From the NCBI GenBank assembly GCA_004210455.1, contig SEFA01000001.1, forward strand, positions 112,635 through 176,634: 64,000 nt of DNA, read 5' to 3'. Positions 1 through 9,644 of this stretch are shown here, in pieces; the first letter of the stretch is position 1; each line of letters opens with the position of its first letter. Source of the DNA: Rubrivivax sp. GTDB taxonomy: Bacteria; Pseudomonadota; Gammaproteobacteria; Burkholderiales; Burkholderiaceae_C. The translations under genes and the position numbers were made by a program. Below the pieces are notes generated by a model. That model searched no databases. It had not been told where the DNA came from and saw only the letters and a list, made by a program, of their open reading frames with translations.

Positions 1-3000
1 AGTCGCACCACCGTGCCGCGGGCGTCGTCGCCCTCGCCGCTGAAGGACAGTTCGTCCAGGCCGATGTTGTGGATCAGCTTGTCGCTGGCGCTCTCGCCGT
101 CGCCGCTGATCAGCGCCATCGCGGCGCGCTGCATCAGCGCGGTGTCGCTGCGGCCCAGGTTGTCCGGCGCGCGTCCCAGCACCAGCCAGGACAGCTTGCT
201 GGTCTCGCTCAGGTCGGGTTCGGAATAGAGCTTGATCCGCGGGCTGTTGGCCGTGCCGGTGACCGTCACGCCGACCCGCACCGCTTCGTTCTCCATGTCC
301 GGCCGGATGGCGAGCACGTCCAGACGCGGGTTGTCCAGCGGCCCGACGAAGCTGAAGATGCCGCGTTCGACCACCAGCTTCTGGCCGTAGGCGTTGAAGG
401 TGCCGCCCTCGCTGCGGACCTCGCCGGTCATCTGCGGCCGCGGCTGACCGTCCTGCACCAGGTGCAGCAGGCCGCGCAGCTTCGTGTCGATGCCGTAGCC
501 CTTGAGCTGCAGCCGCCGGCCGAGGTCCAGGTCCAGGTCGAGCTTCAACCGCATCGGCTTGCCGCTGCCGTCGACGGCTTTAGGGGGCGCGTTCTGGCGC
601 ACCACCTGCACGTCGCTGTCGAGCTGCGGCGCGTCGCCGCGCGAGAAGTCGAACAGGCCCTCGACGACGACGAACTGCCCCTTCAGGTCCAGCAGCTGCG
701 CGCTGGCCTTGAGCTGCGCGGCGCCGGTCGCGACGACGCGCCGGTCCACCCGCTGCAGCAGGGCGAAAGTGTCCGCCTTCAGCGACAGCTCCGCGCTCGG
801 CTGCGCGCCGAAGCGCAGCGTGCCGTCCATGTTGATCGTGCCGTTGCCGGCGCGGGCCGTGAACTTCTCGAGCTTGGCCTCGCGCCCGCTCATCGTCAGC
901 GCCAGCTCGCCTTGCTGCATGTCCACGCCCATCAACGGATTGCGCAGGGACAGCTTCTGCGCGCCGGCCTGGCCGCGGACCTCCGGCGCGCCCAGCGTGC
1001 CGCCGAAGTTCAGCGTCGCCGCGAGGCTGCCGCCCAGGCGCCACCCGGCCGGCAGCCACGGGCCCCAGTTGCCCATGTTGTCGACCTTGGCCTCGATGCC
1101 GCCTTCGAGCTTGGCGCCCGGCGTCGGCAGCGCATGGGCGCCGGCGGTGCGGAAGGTGACCGCGCCGCCGATGGCGCCCATGTTCTCGCCGGCCACGCCC
1201 TGCACCAGGTGCCACACGCCCTGGTCGGCGAGGACACCCAGGCGCAGATCGGTGAGCGCCAGCCGCTGCGTGCTCACTTCGTCGGTGACGGTCAGGTCGC
1301 CTTTGGTGCGCTCGATCATCGCGTCCACCGTCAGGCCGCGCGCATCGCGGCGCGACTTGAAGCGGCCCTCGATCTGCAGGTCGCCGCCCCAGCCGAAGTC
1401 GGGCTGCAGCTTGGTCAGCACCGGCGCGGCGGCCAGCGGTTCCAGCACGGCCTGCACGTCCCACTCGCCGGAGGGCAGGTTCGGCTGGCTGGAACGCTGC
1501 CACGTCATCCGGTCCCAGCGGATGCCGGCGCCGAGCAGCTCCATCCGTGCCGGCGCCAGCGTCGCCTGGCGATGTGCCAGTCCCGGATCCAGCCGGAGTG
1601 CGAACGTCAGAGGCCCTGCCTTCAGCAGCGGCGTGGGCTGCTGGCTGGCTTCCAGCGCCAGCGTCAGTCCTCGCGCCTGCCACGACGCGCCCTGGCGCCA
1701 AGCCTGCAGCGGATCCGCTTCCAGCGCGCCGTCGAGCGCGAGTCGCGCACGCGCGCCTTGCGGGTCCAGCGGCACCGTCTGCGCCAGCGCCGAACCGTTC
1801 GCGCTGGCCGCCTGGGCCCGGGCGACGACCTTGGTCGGCGCCGGCTGCGTCAGCACCGGTGGCAGCGGCACCTGGCCCTGCGTCGTGACCGTCAAGCGGT
1901 GCTGCGCCCAAGTGCCGGAGAGTTCCAGCTGCAGGTCGTCGAGTCGCGTGCTCTGCTGCGGCAGCCGCAGGTTGCGCAGCTGCGTGGTCCACGCCAGCTT
2001 CGCGTCCCTGAGGCTGGACAGCGTCCATTGGCCCGAGGCGTTGTCCAGCTGCAGCGCCGGCCGGCTGCCGGAATTGGCCGGCAGGCCCGGCACGCCGGAG
2101 AGCCCGAAGCCCTGCAATTGCCATTTGCCGTCGCTGCCGTACTGCGCCTGACGCGCGCCGGGCTGGATCAGCACGACGGTCGCCTGCGCCTGGGCACTGC
2201 CGACGAGGGTCGCCTGCGGGAACTGCGCGCGCAGCATCGGCTGCAGGCTGGCGAGCTTGGGGGCGTTCACGTTGATCGACAGATCGACCTGCTCCCGGCG
2301 CGCCGCGGCGTTGATGCGGCTGCGCGCCTGCAGCGTCGCGTCGGCGAGTCGCAGGTCGGCCAGCAGGTCCGGCGCCGCCGTGCCGGTGCGGCTGTAGCGG
2401 ATCTGGCCGCTGAGCGGCAGGCCCTGCCACGCGCTGGGCTGCAGGTCGAGATCGGCCTTGCCTTGCGGCCAGAGGCTGCCGCGCACCGACTGGAGCGCGG
2501 CCTTCAACCGGCCGTTGAGCGCCTGCGGCGCCGCGCCGGCGGGCAGTGGTTCGGGGCTGAGGCGGCGCGGATCCAGGCCCTGCACCGAGGCCTCCACACG
2601 CGTCTTCCAGCCGGACGCGACGTCGAGCGCCTCATTCAGCGTGAACTCGCCTTCGGCGTTCAGCGTGGCGGGGCCGGAGCGTGCCTGCAGACGCTGCACG
2701 GCGACCGATTGCGTGCGCAGTTCGGCGGACAAGGCGACGGACAAGGGCGCTTGCAGCTTCCCTTGTCCGAGCTGGCCGGCGAGGTCGCCCTCGACCTGCA
2801 GCGCCTGGTCCGCCGACGCCGCCGCGATGCTCGCCTTGGTGTGGAGTTTGAGTTCGCCGCGCGCCTGGACCAGGGGCCAGCGGGCGTCGATCTGGCGGCT
2901 GTCGAGGCCGGTCAGCTTCAGCGTCAGCACGCTGCCGTCGGACTGGCTGGTCTGGCCCACGGCCTGCACCCGGCCCCCGCCGGGCAGCAGCGCGTCCAGA

Positions 3001-4130
3001 CGCGGCAGGCGCAGCCGGGTCCAGTTCGACGGATCCAGCAGCAGGTCCAGCTGCAGCTGGCGCAGCGGCAGACGGTCCTGGTCGAGGCGGCCGGCGGCGC
3101 TGTTGTCCAGGTCCGCCTTGACGCCGAGCGACTTGTCCGCGTTCGGCGTCATCGTGACCTTGCCGCTCAAGCCGGTGTGCGGCACGCCGTCGGTGCCGGG
3201 CAGCAGCGCGGCGAGGTCCAGGTCCTTCGCCTGTGTCTCCAACTGCGCGACGGGGAAGGGCGCGAACGCCTGCAGGCGGGCCTGTACCTGCAGCCGCTGC
3301 TTCGCCGCTTCGAGGGAGCCCTTCAGCGTCAGGTCCGCGATCGGACCGTCGAGCTGGAAGGGCGCGGTCCAGGGCAGCTCGCCGCTCGGCTGGCTCAGCG
3401 TCCAGCGGCTGGTGAGCTTCAGGTCTTCCTGCGTCGCGATGCTGGCCTGGCCGGCGAGAGTCAGCTGTTGCCAGCTCAGCGACTTGACGGTGAGTGCATG
3501 CTGCCTGCCGCCGTCGGCGCCCAGCGACGCGCTGCCGCGCAGGCCGCGCAGCGGCTGCGCGAGGCCGGGGGCGAAGACTTCGCCGATCTCCAGGTCCGCG
3601 ATCGTGATGGCGACCGGCGACAGCAGGCTGGGCGGCGGCTTGGCCGGTTCGGTCGACGCGCTGGGCGCCACCTGAACCCGCAGTCGCGCGATGGCCAGCC
3701 GGTCGGCCCGGACCTCGCCCCACAACAGCGGCGACCGGTTCCAGACCAGCCGCACGTTCCGCCATTGCAGCTGTTCGAGGACGAGGCGGTCCTCGGTGCC
3801 AGGCAGGACCAGTTCGGCACGGTCGACGTCGAAGTCGCCCAGCAGGCGGCCGCGCGCGTTCTCCAGCGACAGGCCGGGCACCTTCGCGAGCACGTAGGCC
3901 GTGCCGCCTTCCGTCTTCAGCGCCCAGGTCAGCGCCAGGGCAACGAGACCGACGAGCACAGGGATCGCCAGTACCGCCCACAGCAGGCCGCGACCGCGAC
4001 GCCGGCGGCGTGGCGAGGCGTCCGACGGGGCCGCACCCGGGGCGGCCGGGCCGGACGGCGGCAGGGGCGCGCCGGCGGGCGCGGCGTCCGTGGCTGCGGG
4101 CGAGGGGAGATCGTCGCGCGGGTCGCTCAT
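1..4130 (-). CDS. tamB: TamB, inner-membrane translocation and assembly module protein (3' end cut by window)
   Basis: TamB is a long envelope-spanning protein that works with TamA in moving lipids and/or outer-membrane proteins to the outer membrane. The minus frame from ATG 4130 stays open to base 1, about 1376 codons, close to full length for the family. Residues about 48-72 form one hydrophobic N-terminal anchor after an Arg-rich stretch. The rest is a long run of short beta-rich amphipathic repeats rich in L, Q, D and G. The C-terminal part (reading GGTFNAYGQKL, then RGIFSFVGPLDNP, then SWLVLGRAPDN) matches the conserved TamB/DUF490 domain. The start lies 4 bases after the tamA stop, so the two form an operon. 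Only the last residues are missing. A 1358-codon open frame on the opposite strand is in codon register with it and is a shadow. Confidence 0.93.
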   Translation of the reverse strand, partial: MSDPRDDLPSPAATDAAPAGAPLPPSGPAAPGAAPSDASPRRRRRGRGLLWAVLAIPVLVGLVALALTWALKTEGGTAYVLAKVPGLSLENARGRLLGDFDVDRAELVLPGTEDRLVLEQLQWRNVRLVWNRSPLLWGEVRADRLAIARLRVQVAPSASTEPAKPPPSLLSPVAITIADLEIGEVFAPGLAQPLRGLRGSASLGADGGRQHALTVKSLSWQQLTLAGQASIATQEDLKLTSRWTLSQPSGELPWTAPFQLDGPIADLTLKGSLEAAKQRLQVQARLQAFAPFPVAQLETQAKDLDLAALLPGTDGVPHTGLSGKVTMTPNADKSLGVKADLDNSAAGRLDQDRLPLRQLQLDLLLDPSNWTRLRLPRLDALLPGGGRVQAVGQTSQSDGSVLTLKLTGLDSRQIDARWPLVQARGELKLHTKASIAAASADQALQVEGDLAGQLGQGKLQAPLSVALSAELRTQSVAVQRLQARSGPATLNAEGEFTLNEALDVASGWKTRVEASVQGLDPRRLSPEPLPAGAAPQALNGRLKAALQSVRGSLWPQGKADLDLQPSAWQGLPLSGQIRYSRTGTAAPDLLADLRLADATLQARSRINAAARREQVDLSINVNAPKLASLQPMLRAQFPQATLVGSAQAQATVVLIQPGARQAQYGSDGKWQLQGFGLSGVPGLPANSGSRPALQLDNASGQWTLSSLRDAKLAWTTQLRNLRLPQQSTRLDDLQLELSGTWAQHRLTVTTQGQVPLPPVLTQPAPTKVVARAQAASANGSALAQTVPLDPQGARARLALDGALEADPLQAWRQGASWQARGLTLALEASQQPTPLLKAGPLTFALRLDPGLAHRQATLAPARMELLGAGIRWDRMTWQRSSQPNLPSGEWDVQAVLEPLAAAPVLTKLQPDFGWGGDLQIEGRFKSRRDARGLTVDAMIERTKGDLTVTDEVSTQRLALTDLRLGVLADQGVWHLVQGVAGENMGAIGGAVTFRTAGAHALPTPGAKLEGGIEAKVDNMGNWGPWLPAGWRLGGSLAATLNFGGTLGAPEVRGQAGAQKLSLRNPLMGVDMQQGELALTMSGREAKLEKFTARAGNGTINMDGTLRFGAQPSAELSLKADTFALLQRVDRRVVATGAAQLKASAQLLDLKGQFVVVEGLFDFSRGDAPQLDSDVQVVRQNAPPKAVDGSGKPMRLKLDLDLDLGRRLQLKGYGIDTKLRGLLHLVQDGQPRPQMTGEVRSEGGTFNAYGQKLVVERGIFSFVGPLDNPRLDVLAIRPDMENEAVRVGVTVTGTANSPRIKLYSEPDLSETSKLSWLVLGRAPDNLGRSDTALMQRAAMALISGDGESASDKLIHNIGLDELSFSGEGDDARGTVVR

Positions 4131-4134
4131 CGGA

Positions 4135-6096
4135 TTACAGGTTGATGCCGACGCTGAAATGCAGGCGCCACTTGTCGACCAGGTTGCCCTTGGCGAAGTC
4201 GAAACGCAGCACGCCGACCGGGCTGCGGTAGCGCAGGCCGGTACCGTAGGCCCAGGCGGGGTGGTAGTCGCCCCAGGTCTGCGCGGCCTGGCCGGCGTCG
4301 ATGAACACGGCGCCCATCAGCTGCGGGATGCGCGGGGTGAGCGGGTGCGAGACCTCGACGCTGCCGTTGAGCATCACGCGCCCGCCGGTCTGGGCGCCGG
4401 TGGAGTTCACCGGTCCCAGGTCGTTGTAGCCGTAGCCGCGCACGCTGTCGTCGCCGCCGGTGCGGAAGCGCAGCGCCTCGGGCAGGCCCAGCTTGCCCTT
4501 GGCCAGGATCTGACCGCCTTCGAGCCGCGTCGAGAACAGCCAGCGCCCCGACAGCGGCGAGTACCAGTAGATCTTGCCGATGGCCCGCGCGAACGGCCCG
4601 TTCTTCTCCGACGAGCTGTCGGCCCAGCCGCCGCCGACGGTGGCGGTGGCGCTCCAGCCCCTGGTCGGCAGCACGCGCGAGTCCAGCCGGCGCCATGTCA
4701 TCTGCTGGTTCAGCGACACCGCGCCGGCCACCGTCGTCGGGGTATCGGGCTTGTGCTCCCAGGCGCGGATCACCTCGACGAAGGTCAGCCGGTCCTCGGG
4801 TTCGGTCTCCTTCGCGTAACCGAAGCGCGTGCTGAGGTTGAGGTTGACCTGGTCGTTGTCGTCGATGCGCTCCACCTTCACCAGCGCCAGGCTGCGCTGC
4901 ATGTTGGGCTGCGGGTGGGAGCTGATTTCCGTGTCCAGCGCCTGGCGCACGCGCGACAGCTCCAGCTTGCTGCGCTCTCGGATGTTCAGGCCGAAAGGCT
5001 TGCGATGCGTGTATTCGACGCTGGCGCTCGGGCCGTCGACGGTCCGGTAACCGACGCCCAGCACCACCTGCTGGCGTGCGGCCTCGCGGATCTTCACGGT
5101 CACCGGCACCTCGACCGTCTCGGCGCCGGGCGGCGGCGTGACGCTCTCGGGCGCGATCTCGACGCTGGCGCTGTCGAAGAGCTGCGTGCCCACCAGGCGC
5201 TCCTGGAAGTCCAGCAGCAGCTTCTCGTTGTAGGGCTGGTGCAACTGGTAGCCGGCCAGCCGGCGCACGCTTTCCTCGGGCTGGTGCTTCAGGCCCTCGA
5301 CGGTCAGCTCGCCGAGCGTGAACAGCGGCCCGCTCTCCAGCGTCACGACGATGTCGACCTGGTTGTCGTCGGCCTGGACGACGGCCTCGCTGTGCGTCAT
5401 CCGGGCGAGCGGATAACCCTGCGCCCGCGTCCGCGTGAGCAGCGCATTCTTCGCCGCGGCCCAGTCGCCCTGGCTGAACCCCGTCTGCGGCGGGAGCAGC
5501 CAGCTCTGCGTCAGCGTGCGGTCCAGCGCCGTGGCGAGCTTGTCGCCGCGCTCGGTGGCGGTCTTCAGCGGACCTTCGATGCGCAGGTCCATCTGGCGGA
5601 CCAGCGCGCGCGGGCCGGTGTCGACGATCAATCGCAGGTTGCGGACGCCGTCGGACAGGTCGCCCACTTCCTCGGTCCGGACCTTGGCGTTGAAGTAGCC
5701 GGCGGTCTCCAGCAGCTTGGTCGCCTGTTCGGGCGCGACGGCGGCCAGCCGGCGCAGTTCGCCGGCGGTCAGGCGCATGTCCTCCGGCGTGTCGCGGAAG
5801 CGCGCCAGGTCCAGATGTTCCAGCAGCAGCGAGCGCAGTTCGGGCGGCGCCACGATCGTCAGCTCATAAGCCGAGATCTTGCGCGTGCTGGTCACGTAGG
5901 GGTTGTTCGCGTCCGCCTCTTCGGTCGCGGCCACCTTCACCTGTGCCTTGCGCTCGGCGGGCAGCAGCGAGCAGCCGCCCAGCAGCGCCAGCGCCGCGAT
6001 CATCGCCAGGACCGCCGGCGCGCGCCGCAGCCATCGAGTCACCGGAAGGGTCGCCATCGTGGCGATCGTCGAAGTCGTCAGGATCGTCGCCGTCAT
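4135..6096 (-). CDS. tamA: TamA, outer-membrane Omp85-family barrel partner of TamB
   Basis: An Omp85/BamA-superfamily protein of 653 residues: N-terminal POTRA-like region, then a C-terminal 16-strand barrel domain (reading GGDDSVRGYGYN, then the family-typical LRFDFAKG near the end). It is expected to sit in the outer membrane and act with TamB. I chose ATG 6096 because it overlaps the stop of the upstream VWA gene in an ATGA arrangement; a longer open frame to 6267 would run into that gene. The N-terminus is hydrophobic and ends in a lipobox-like LLGG-C at Cys42, so this TamA may be lipidated or may simply have an ordinary signal peptide. ATG at codon 14 is an alternative start. The gene is followed after 4 bases by tamB. 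Confidence 0.92.
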   Translation of the reverse strand: MTATILTTSTIATMATLPVTRWLRRAPAVLAMIAALALLGGCSLLPAERKAQVKVAATEEADANNPYVTSTRKISAYELTIVAPPELRSLLLEHLDLARFRDTPEDMRLTAGELRRLAAVAPEQATKLLETAGYFNAKVRTEEVGDLSDGVRNLRLIVDTGPRALVRQMDLRIEGPLKTATERGDKLATALDRTLTQSWLLPPQTGFSQGDWAAAKNALLTRTRAQGYPLARMTHSEAVVQADDNQVDIVVTLESGPLFTLGELTVEGLKHQPEESVRRLAGYQLHQPYNEKLLLDFQERLVGTQLFDSASVEIAPESVTPPPGAETVEVPVTVKIREAARQQVVLGVGYRTVDGPSASVEYTHRKPFGLNIRERSKLELSRVRQALDTEISSHPQPNMQRSLALVKVERIDDNDQVNLNLSTRFGYAKETEPEDRLTFVEVIRAWEHKPDTPTTVAGAVSLNQQMTWRRLDSRVLPTRGWSATATVGGGWADSSSEKNGPFARAIGKIYWYSPLSGRWLFSTRLEGGQILAKGKLGLPEALRFRTGGDDSVRGYGYNDLGPVNSTGAQTGGRVMLNGSVEVSHPLTPRIPQLMGAVFIDAGQAAQTWGDYHPAWAYGTGLRYRSPVGVLRFDFAKGNLVDKWRLHFSVGINL

Positions 6097-7286
6097 CGGT
6101 TGAGCACGCGCATCGCCTGTTCGAGGCCGCCCATGGTGAGCGGCATCATGCGTTGCTGCATCAACTGCTGGATCAGCGAGATGCTCTGGCGGTACTGCCA
6201 GACCCCGGCCGGTTCGGGATTGATCCAGACGTGCTTGTTGAAATGGGTCGTCAGCCGCTGCAGCCATTCGGCGCCGGCTTCCTCGTTGTTGTACTCGACG
6301 CTGCCGCCGGGCTGGAGGATCTCATAGGGACTCATCGTGGCGTCGCCGACAAAGATGAGTTTGTAATCGCGGTTGTACTTGTGGATCAGGTCCCAGGTCG
6401 AGGTCTTCTCGGCGAAGCGGCGCCGGTTGTTCTTCCACACGAAGTCGTAGACGCAGTTGTGGAAGTAGAAGAACTCCAGGTGCTTGAACTCGCTCTTCAC
6501 CGCGGAGAACAGCTCCTCCACGCGATGCACGTGTTCGTCCATCGTGCCGCCGACGTCCATCAGCAGCAGCAGCTTCACCTTGTTGTGGCGCTCCGGGATC
6601 ATGCGGATGTCGAGCATGCCCGCGTTGGCCGCCGTCTTGTGGATGGTGTCGTCCAGGTCGAGTTCCAGCTCCGAACCTTCGCGCGCGAAACGGCGCAGCC
6701 GGCGCAGGGCGACCTTGATGTTGCGGGTGCCCAGCTCGATGGTGTCGTCGTAGTCCTTGTAGGCGCGCTGGTCCCAGACCTTGACCGCGCTGCGCTGGCC
6801 GCCCGGACCGCCGATGCGGACGCCGCGCGGGTTCGCGCCGCCGTTGCCGAACGGGCTGGTGCCGCCCGTGCCGATCCAGCGGCTGCCGCCTTCGTGGCGT
6901 TCCTGCTGCTCTTCCAGACGCTGGCGCAGCGTGTCCATCAGCTCGTCCCAATCCAGCGCCTTCAGCTGCGCGAGTTGCTCGGGCGTCAGTTCGCGTTCGA
7001 GCTGCTTCGTCAGCCATTCTTGCGGCAGCGCCTTGAACAGGTCGCCCATCAGTTCCACGCCCTTGAAATAGGCGGCGAACGCGCGGTCGAACTTGTCGAA
7101 CAGCGCCTCGTCCTTGACCAGCGAGGTCCGGGCGAGCGCATAGAACTTGTCGACCGTCGGGCCGCTGCCGCCGACGTCGGTGTCGTCGAGCACGCCGGCC
7201 TTCATCGCTTCGAGCAGGGTCAGGTACTCCTTGACGGAGACGGGCAGCTTGGCGGCGCGCAGCGTGTAGAAGAACTGGATCAGCAT
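6093..7286 (-). CDS. VWA domain (CoxE-like) protein, likely partner of a MoxR ATPase
   Basis: A 397-residue protein of the VWA/CoxE-like group that usually works with a MoxR-type AAA+ ATPase as a metal-dependent assembly or chaperone pair. The C-terminal half holds the VWA fold; the metal-site loop reads DVGGTMDEH at residues 244-252, so the usual DxSxS motif is altered to DxGxT while the Asp and Thr remain. A Gly-rich linker lies at about 132-165. The matching MoxR ATPase is at 12593-13435 on the same strand, 5 kb upstream, separated by S9 peptidase and other genes. The stop overlaps the tamA start (ATGA), so translation of tamA may be coupled to it. The client protein is unknown. Confidence 0.85.
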   Translation of the reverse strand: MLIQFFYTLRAAKLPVSVKEYLTLLEAMKAGVLDDTDVGGSGPTVDKFYALARTSLVKDEALFDKFDRAFAAYFKGVELMGDLFKALPQEWLTKQLERELTPEQLAQLKALDWDELMDTLRQRLEEQQERHEGGSRWIGTGGTSPFGNGGANPRGVRIGGPGGQRSAVKVWDQRAYKDYDDTIELGTRNIKVALRRLRRFAREGSELELDLDDTIHKTAANAGMLDIRMIPERHNKVKLLLLMDVGGTMDEHVHRVEELFSAVKSEFKHLEFFYFHNCVYDFVWKNNRRRFAEKTSTWDLIHKYNRDYKLIFVGDATMSPYEILQPGGSVEYNNEEAGAEWLQRLTTHFNKHVWINPEPAGVWQYRQSISLIQQLMQQRMMPLTMGGLEQAMRVLNR

Positions 7287-7417
7287 GGGCCTCCCCCTAG
7301 ACTCCGGGGCATCAGGGCATTATCCATGCCGCCCGGCGGGCCGCAGGCGTAGCATCGGCGCCAAACACGGCTCCGCGGTCGCGGGACCGCGAAGCCTCCA
7401 ACGTTGGGGTCGGGCGA

Positions 7418-8710
7418 ATGGATCACGGGACAGGCAGCGGCGACGACAACGCCGAGGTCGAAGGCATGCTGGAGGCGCTGTATGGCGCCATCGGCGAGGA
7501 ACGCGGGCGCTGGGTCGGCAGCTTCCAGAACTATCGGCTGACCAGCGCGTTCCAGCCGGTCTACAGCTATCCGCACCGCCGGCCGGTCGGCTACGAGGGC
7601 CTGATCCGGGTCGAGGACGAACGCGGTCGTCCCATCGCGCCGGTCACCGCCTTCGAAGGCGTCGGCAACTTCGAGCAGCAGATCTGGCTGGACCGCCTGT
7701 GCCGGCTGCTGCACGTGCACAACTTCGTCGCCCAGCGCCAGCCGGACTGCTGGCTCTTCCTGAACATCCATCCGGCCGTCTTCATGCATGCGGCGCTGCA
7801 GGTGCGCATGCTGGCGCGCGCCGTCGAGGTCGTGCATCAGCTGGGCCTGCCCACGCACCGGCTCGTCTTCGAGGTCACCGAGGCCGTGATGGCCCGGGAC
7901 GACAGCTTCGAGGAGGCGGTCGAGGCTGCGCGCGCCACCGGCTGCCTGCTGGCCCTGGACGACTTCGGCGTGGGGCATTCGAACTTCGACCGCATCTGGC
8001 GGATCCGGCCGGAGATCGTCAAGCTGGACCGGTCGCTGCTCATGCGTTCGCGCGGCTCGCGGCGCATGGCGCGGGTGCTCTCGCAGATGGTCGCGCTGCT
8101 GCATGAATGCGGATCGCTGGTCCTGCTGGAGGGCATCGAGACCGTCGAGGATGCGCAGCTCGCGATGGATGCGGACGTGGATCTGGTGCAGGGCTTCGCT
8201 TTCGGACATCCGGCGCCCTTCCTGCGGGACGGCGACGGCGTGTCCGCGCTCGAGGACGTGTGGAGCCTGTTCAACGAGCGCCAGGCGCAACTGCGGCGCG
8301 ACCACCTCGACCGGCTGACGCCGTTCCGCACGGCGCTGGCGTTGTCCTTGCAGGCGGTGCAGCAGGGCCGGCCGCTGGCCGAGGCCTGCGAATCCTTCCT
8401 CCGGCTGGACGGCGCGCAGATGTGCTACCTGCTCGATGACGACGGTCGTGAGATCGGTGTCCGGGCGGTGCCGGCCTCCGGTCCCGCCGCGATCGATCCG
8501 CGCTTCCTGCCGATGGAGCGTGCGGGCGATGCGCGCTGGGCGCGTCGACCGTACTTCCGTCGTGCCGTCGAGACGGTCGGCGAGATCCAGACCACGCGTC
8601 CCTACCTCAGCCTGCATGGGGCCAGGATGTGTGTGACGGTCTCGGTCGCCTACTGGCAGGACGGTCGCCTGCGCGTCCTGTGCGGCGATCTGGATTGGGA
8701 TGAGGTGTAG
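7418..8710 (+). CDS. EAL-domain c-di-GMP phosphodiesterase with C-terminal YkuI_C-like sensor domain
   Basis: A cytoplasmic 430-residue protein. The EAL domain covers about residues 38-275. Visible motifs are EGL (for EAL), LNIHP, FEVTE, LDDFGVG, KLDRS, EGIE and VQGFAF, so all metal- and substrate-binding positions appear present and phosphodiesterase activity is plausible. Residues about 280-430 form a second domain with a PAS/Cache-like pattern ending YFRRAVE...CVTVSVAYWQDGRLRVLCGDLDW; this arrangement matches EAL proteins of the YkuI type, where the C-terminal domain binds a small ligand. No signal peptide or membrane segment. It stands alone on the plus strand, divergent from the VWA gene, with about 130 bases between them. 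Confidence 0.88.
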   Translation: MDHGTGSGDDNAEVEGMLEALYGAIGEERGRWVGSFQNYRLTSAFQPVYSYPHRRPVGYEGLIRVEDERGRPIAPVTAFEGVGNFEQQIWLDRLCRLLHVHNFVAQRQPDCWLFLNIHPAVFMHAALQVRMLARAVEVVHQLGLPTHRLVFEVTEAVMARDDSFEEAVEAARATGCLLALDDFGVGHSNFDRIWRIRPEIVKLDRSLLMRSRGSRRMARVLSQMVALLHECGSLVLLEGIETVEDAQLAMDADVDLVQGFAFGHPAPFLRDGDGVSALEDVWSLFNERQAQLRRDHLDRLTPFRTALALSLQAVQQGRPLAEACESFLRLDGAQMCYLLDDDGREIGVRAVPASGPAAIDPRFLPMERAGDARWARRPYFRRAVETVGEIQTTRPYLSLHGARMCVTVSVAYWQDGRLRVLCGDLDWDEV

Positions 8711-8816
8711 GAGCCATACGCAGTACGGGTGAGGCAAGGACTGTCCCCGGGTCCAGGACTTGCCAATGGAGGGCGGGTCCAACTTCGACGAGGTCCTGCG
8801 GGGCCGCTGCCCTCCC

Positions 8817-9644
8817 ATGTCACGACTGCAGTACCTGCTGGCCGCGCTTGCGGCTGGGGCGCTCCTCGCCCATGCGCCCGCCCGTGCCGCTGCGCCTGCC
8901 GCCTGTTCATGGGACCGGCCGGGGCACGACAGTTTCATGGGGGATGTGCCTGCAGCGGTCGATCGCTACAAGGACATCGCGCCGGACGTGCGCGAGCGCT
9001 TGAAGGCGCGGATGCGGGCGCACGACTACGACGACATCGTGGAGATCTCGCGTGATCGCATCGCGGGCAACGCGGGGTACGAGCCGACGATCCGCGACAT
9101 GCATTTCGGCCAGGGGCGCGTCTGCGCGAGCGTGAGCCGCGATCGTTGGTCGGATGAGCAGCGCGAGCGCGCATTGGTGTATTGCGAGGGCACGGCCTGC
9201 GTGATGGTGCCGACGGTGTGTCGCAACGTGAGCCGCATTGCGCGGGTGCCGGGCGGCGGAGGCGGACCCGTGCCGCCGCCGGGCGAAGGCGAACTGCCGT
9301 TCGATCCGCCGGGTGCCGGCGCGCCGACGCCGGTCCCGGAGGCCGGGCCTTTCTTGACGACCTTGCCGCCGTCGCTGTTGACCGGCGTCCCGGCGGTGCC
9401 GCCGGGATCGTTCGCAAGTCCACCGCTCTCGTTCGCTCCGCCATCCGCGGGGCCGCCGCCGTCCTTCATGCCCACGCCGCCGCTGTTCACCTTGCCGCCG
9501 CGCGCGACGGAGATGCCGCCGCCGGCGGTACCGGAGCCCTCGACTTACGCCATGGCTGCGGCGGGTCTGCTCCTGCTGAGCTGGTGGCTCAGGCGCGCTT
9601 CTTCTTCGCGCCGCGCCTCGAGCCGGCCGTGTCGTGACGCTTGA
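8817..9644 (+). CDS. PEP-CTERM sorting-signal protein, unknown function
   Basis: A 275-residue exported protein. ATG 8817 gives a standard signal peptide (MSRLQYLLAALAAGALL, cleavage near APARA); the open frame extends 57 bases further upstream but that would bury the signal. The mature part begins with a Cys-containing region, then a long Pro-rich linker (about 130-240). Near the C-terminus VPEPSTYAM, a hydrophobic helix and RR follow, the classic PEP-CTERM signal recognised by exosortase (EpsH/XrtA). An unusually long Ser/Arg-rich tail of about 15 residues follows the basic stop. Its last 56 bases overlap the 3' end of the S9 peptidase gene on the other strand. A frameshift or later stop could account for the odd tail. 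Confidence 0.8.
   Translation: MSRLQYLLAALAAGALLAHAPARAAAPAACSWDRPGHDSFMGDVPAAVDRYKDIAPDVRERLKARMRAHDYDDIVEISRDRIAGNAGYEPTIRDMHFGQGRVCASVSRDRWSDEQRERALVYCEGTACVMVPTVCRNVSRIARVPGGGGGPVPPPGEGELPFDPPGAGAPTPVPEAGPFLTTLPPSLLTGVPAVPPGSFASPPLSFAPPSAGPPPSFMPTPPLFTLPPRATEMPPPAVPEPSTYAMAAAGLLLLSWWLRRASSSRRASSRPCRDA

Noticed and set aside
69..4145. Plus-strand open frame of 1358 codons opposite tamB
   Set aside because: It is in codon register with tamB on the other strand, has no recognisable domains and has the Arg/Gln/Ala-rich composition of a high-GC shadow frame.
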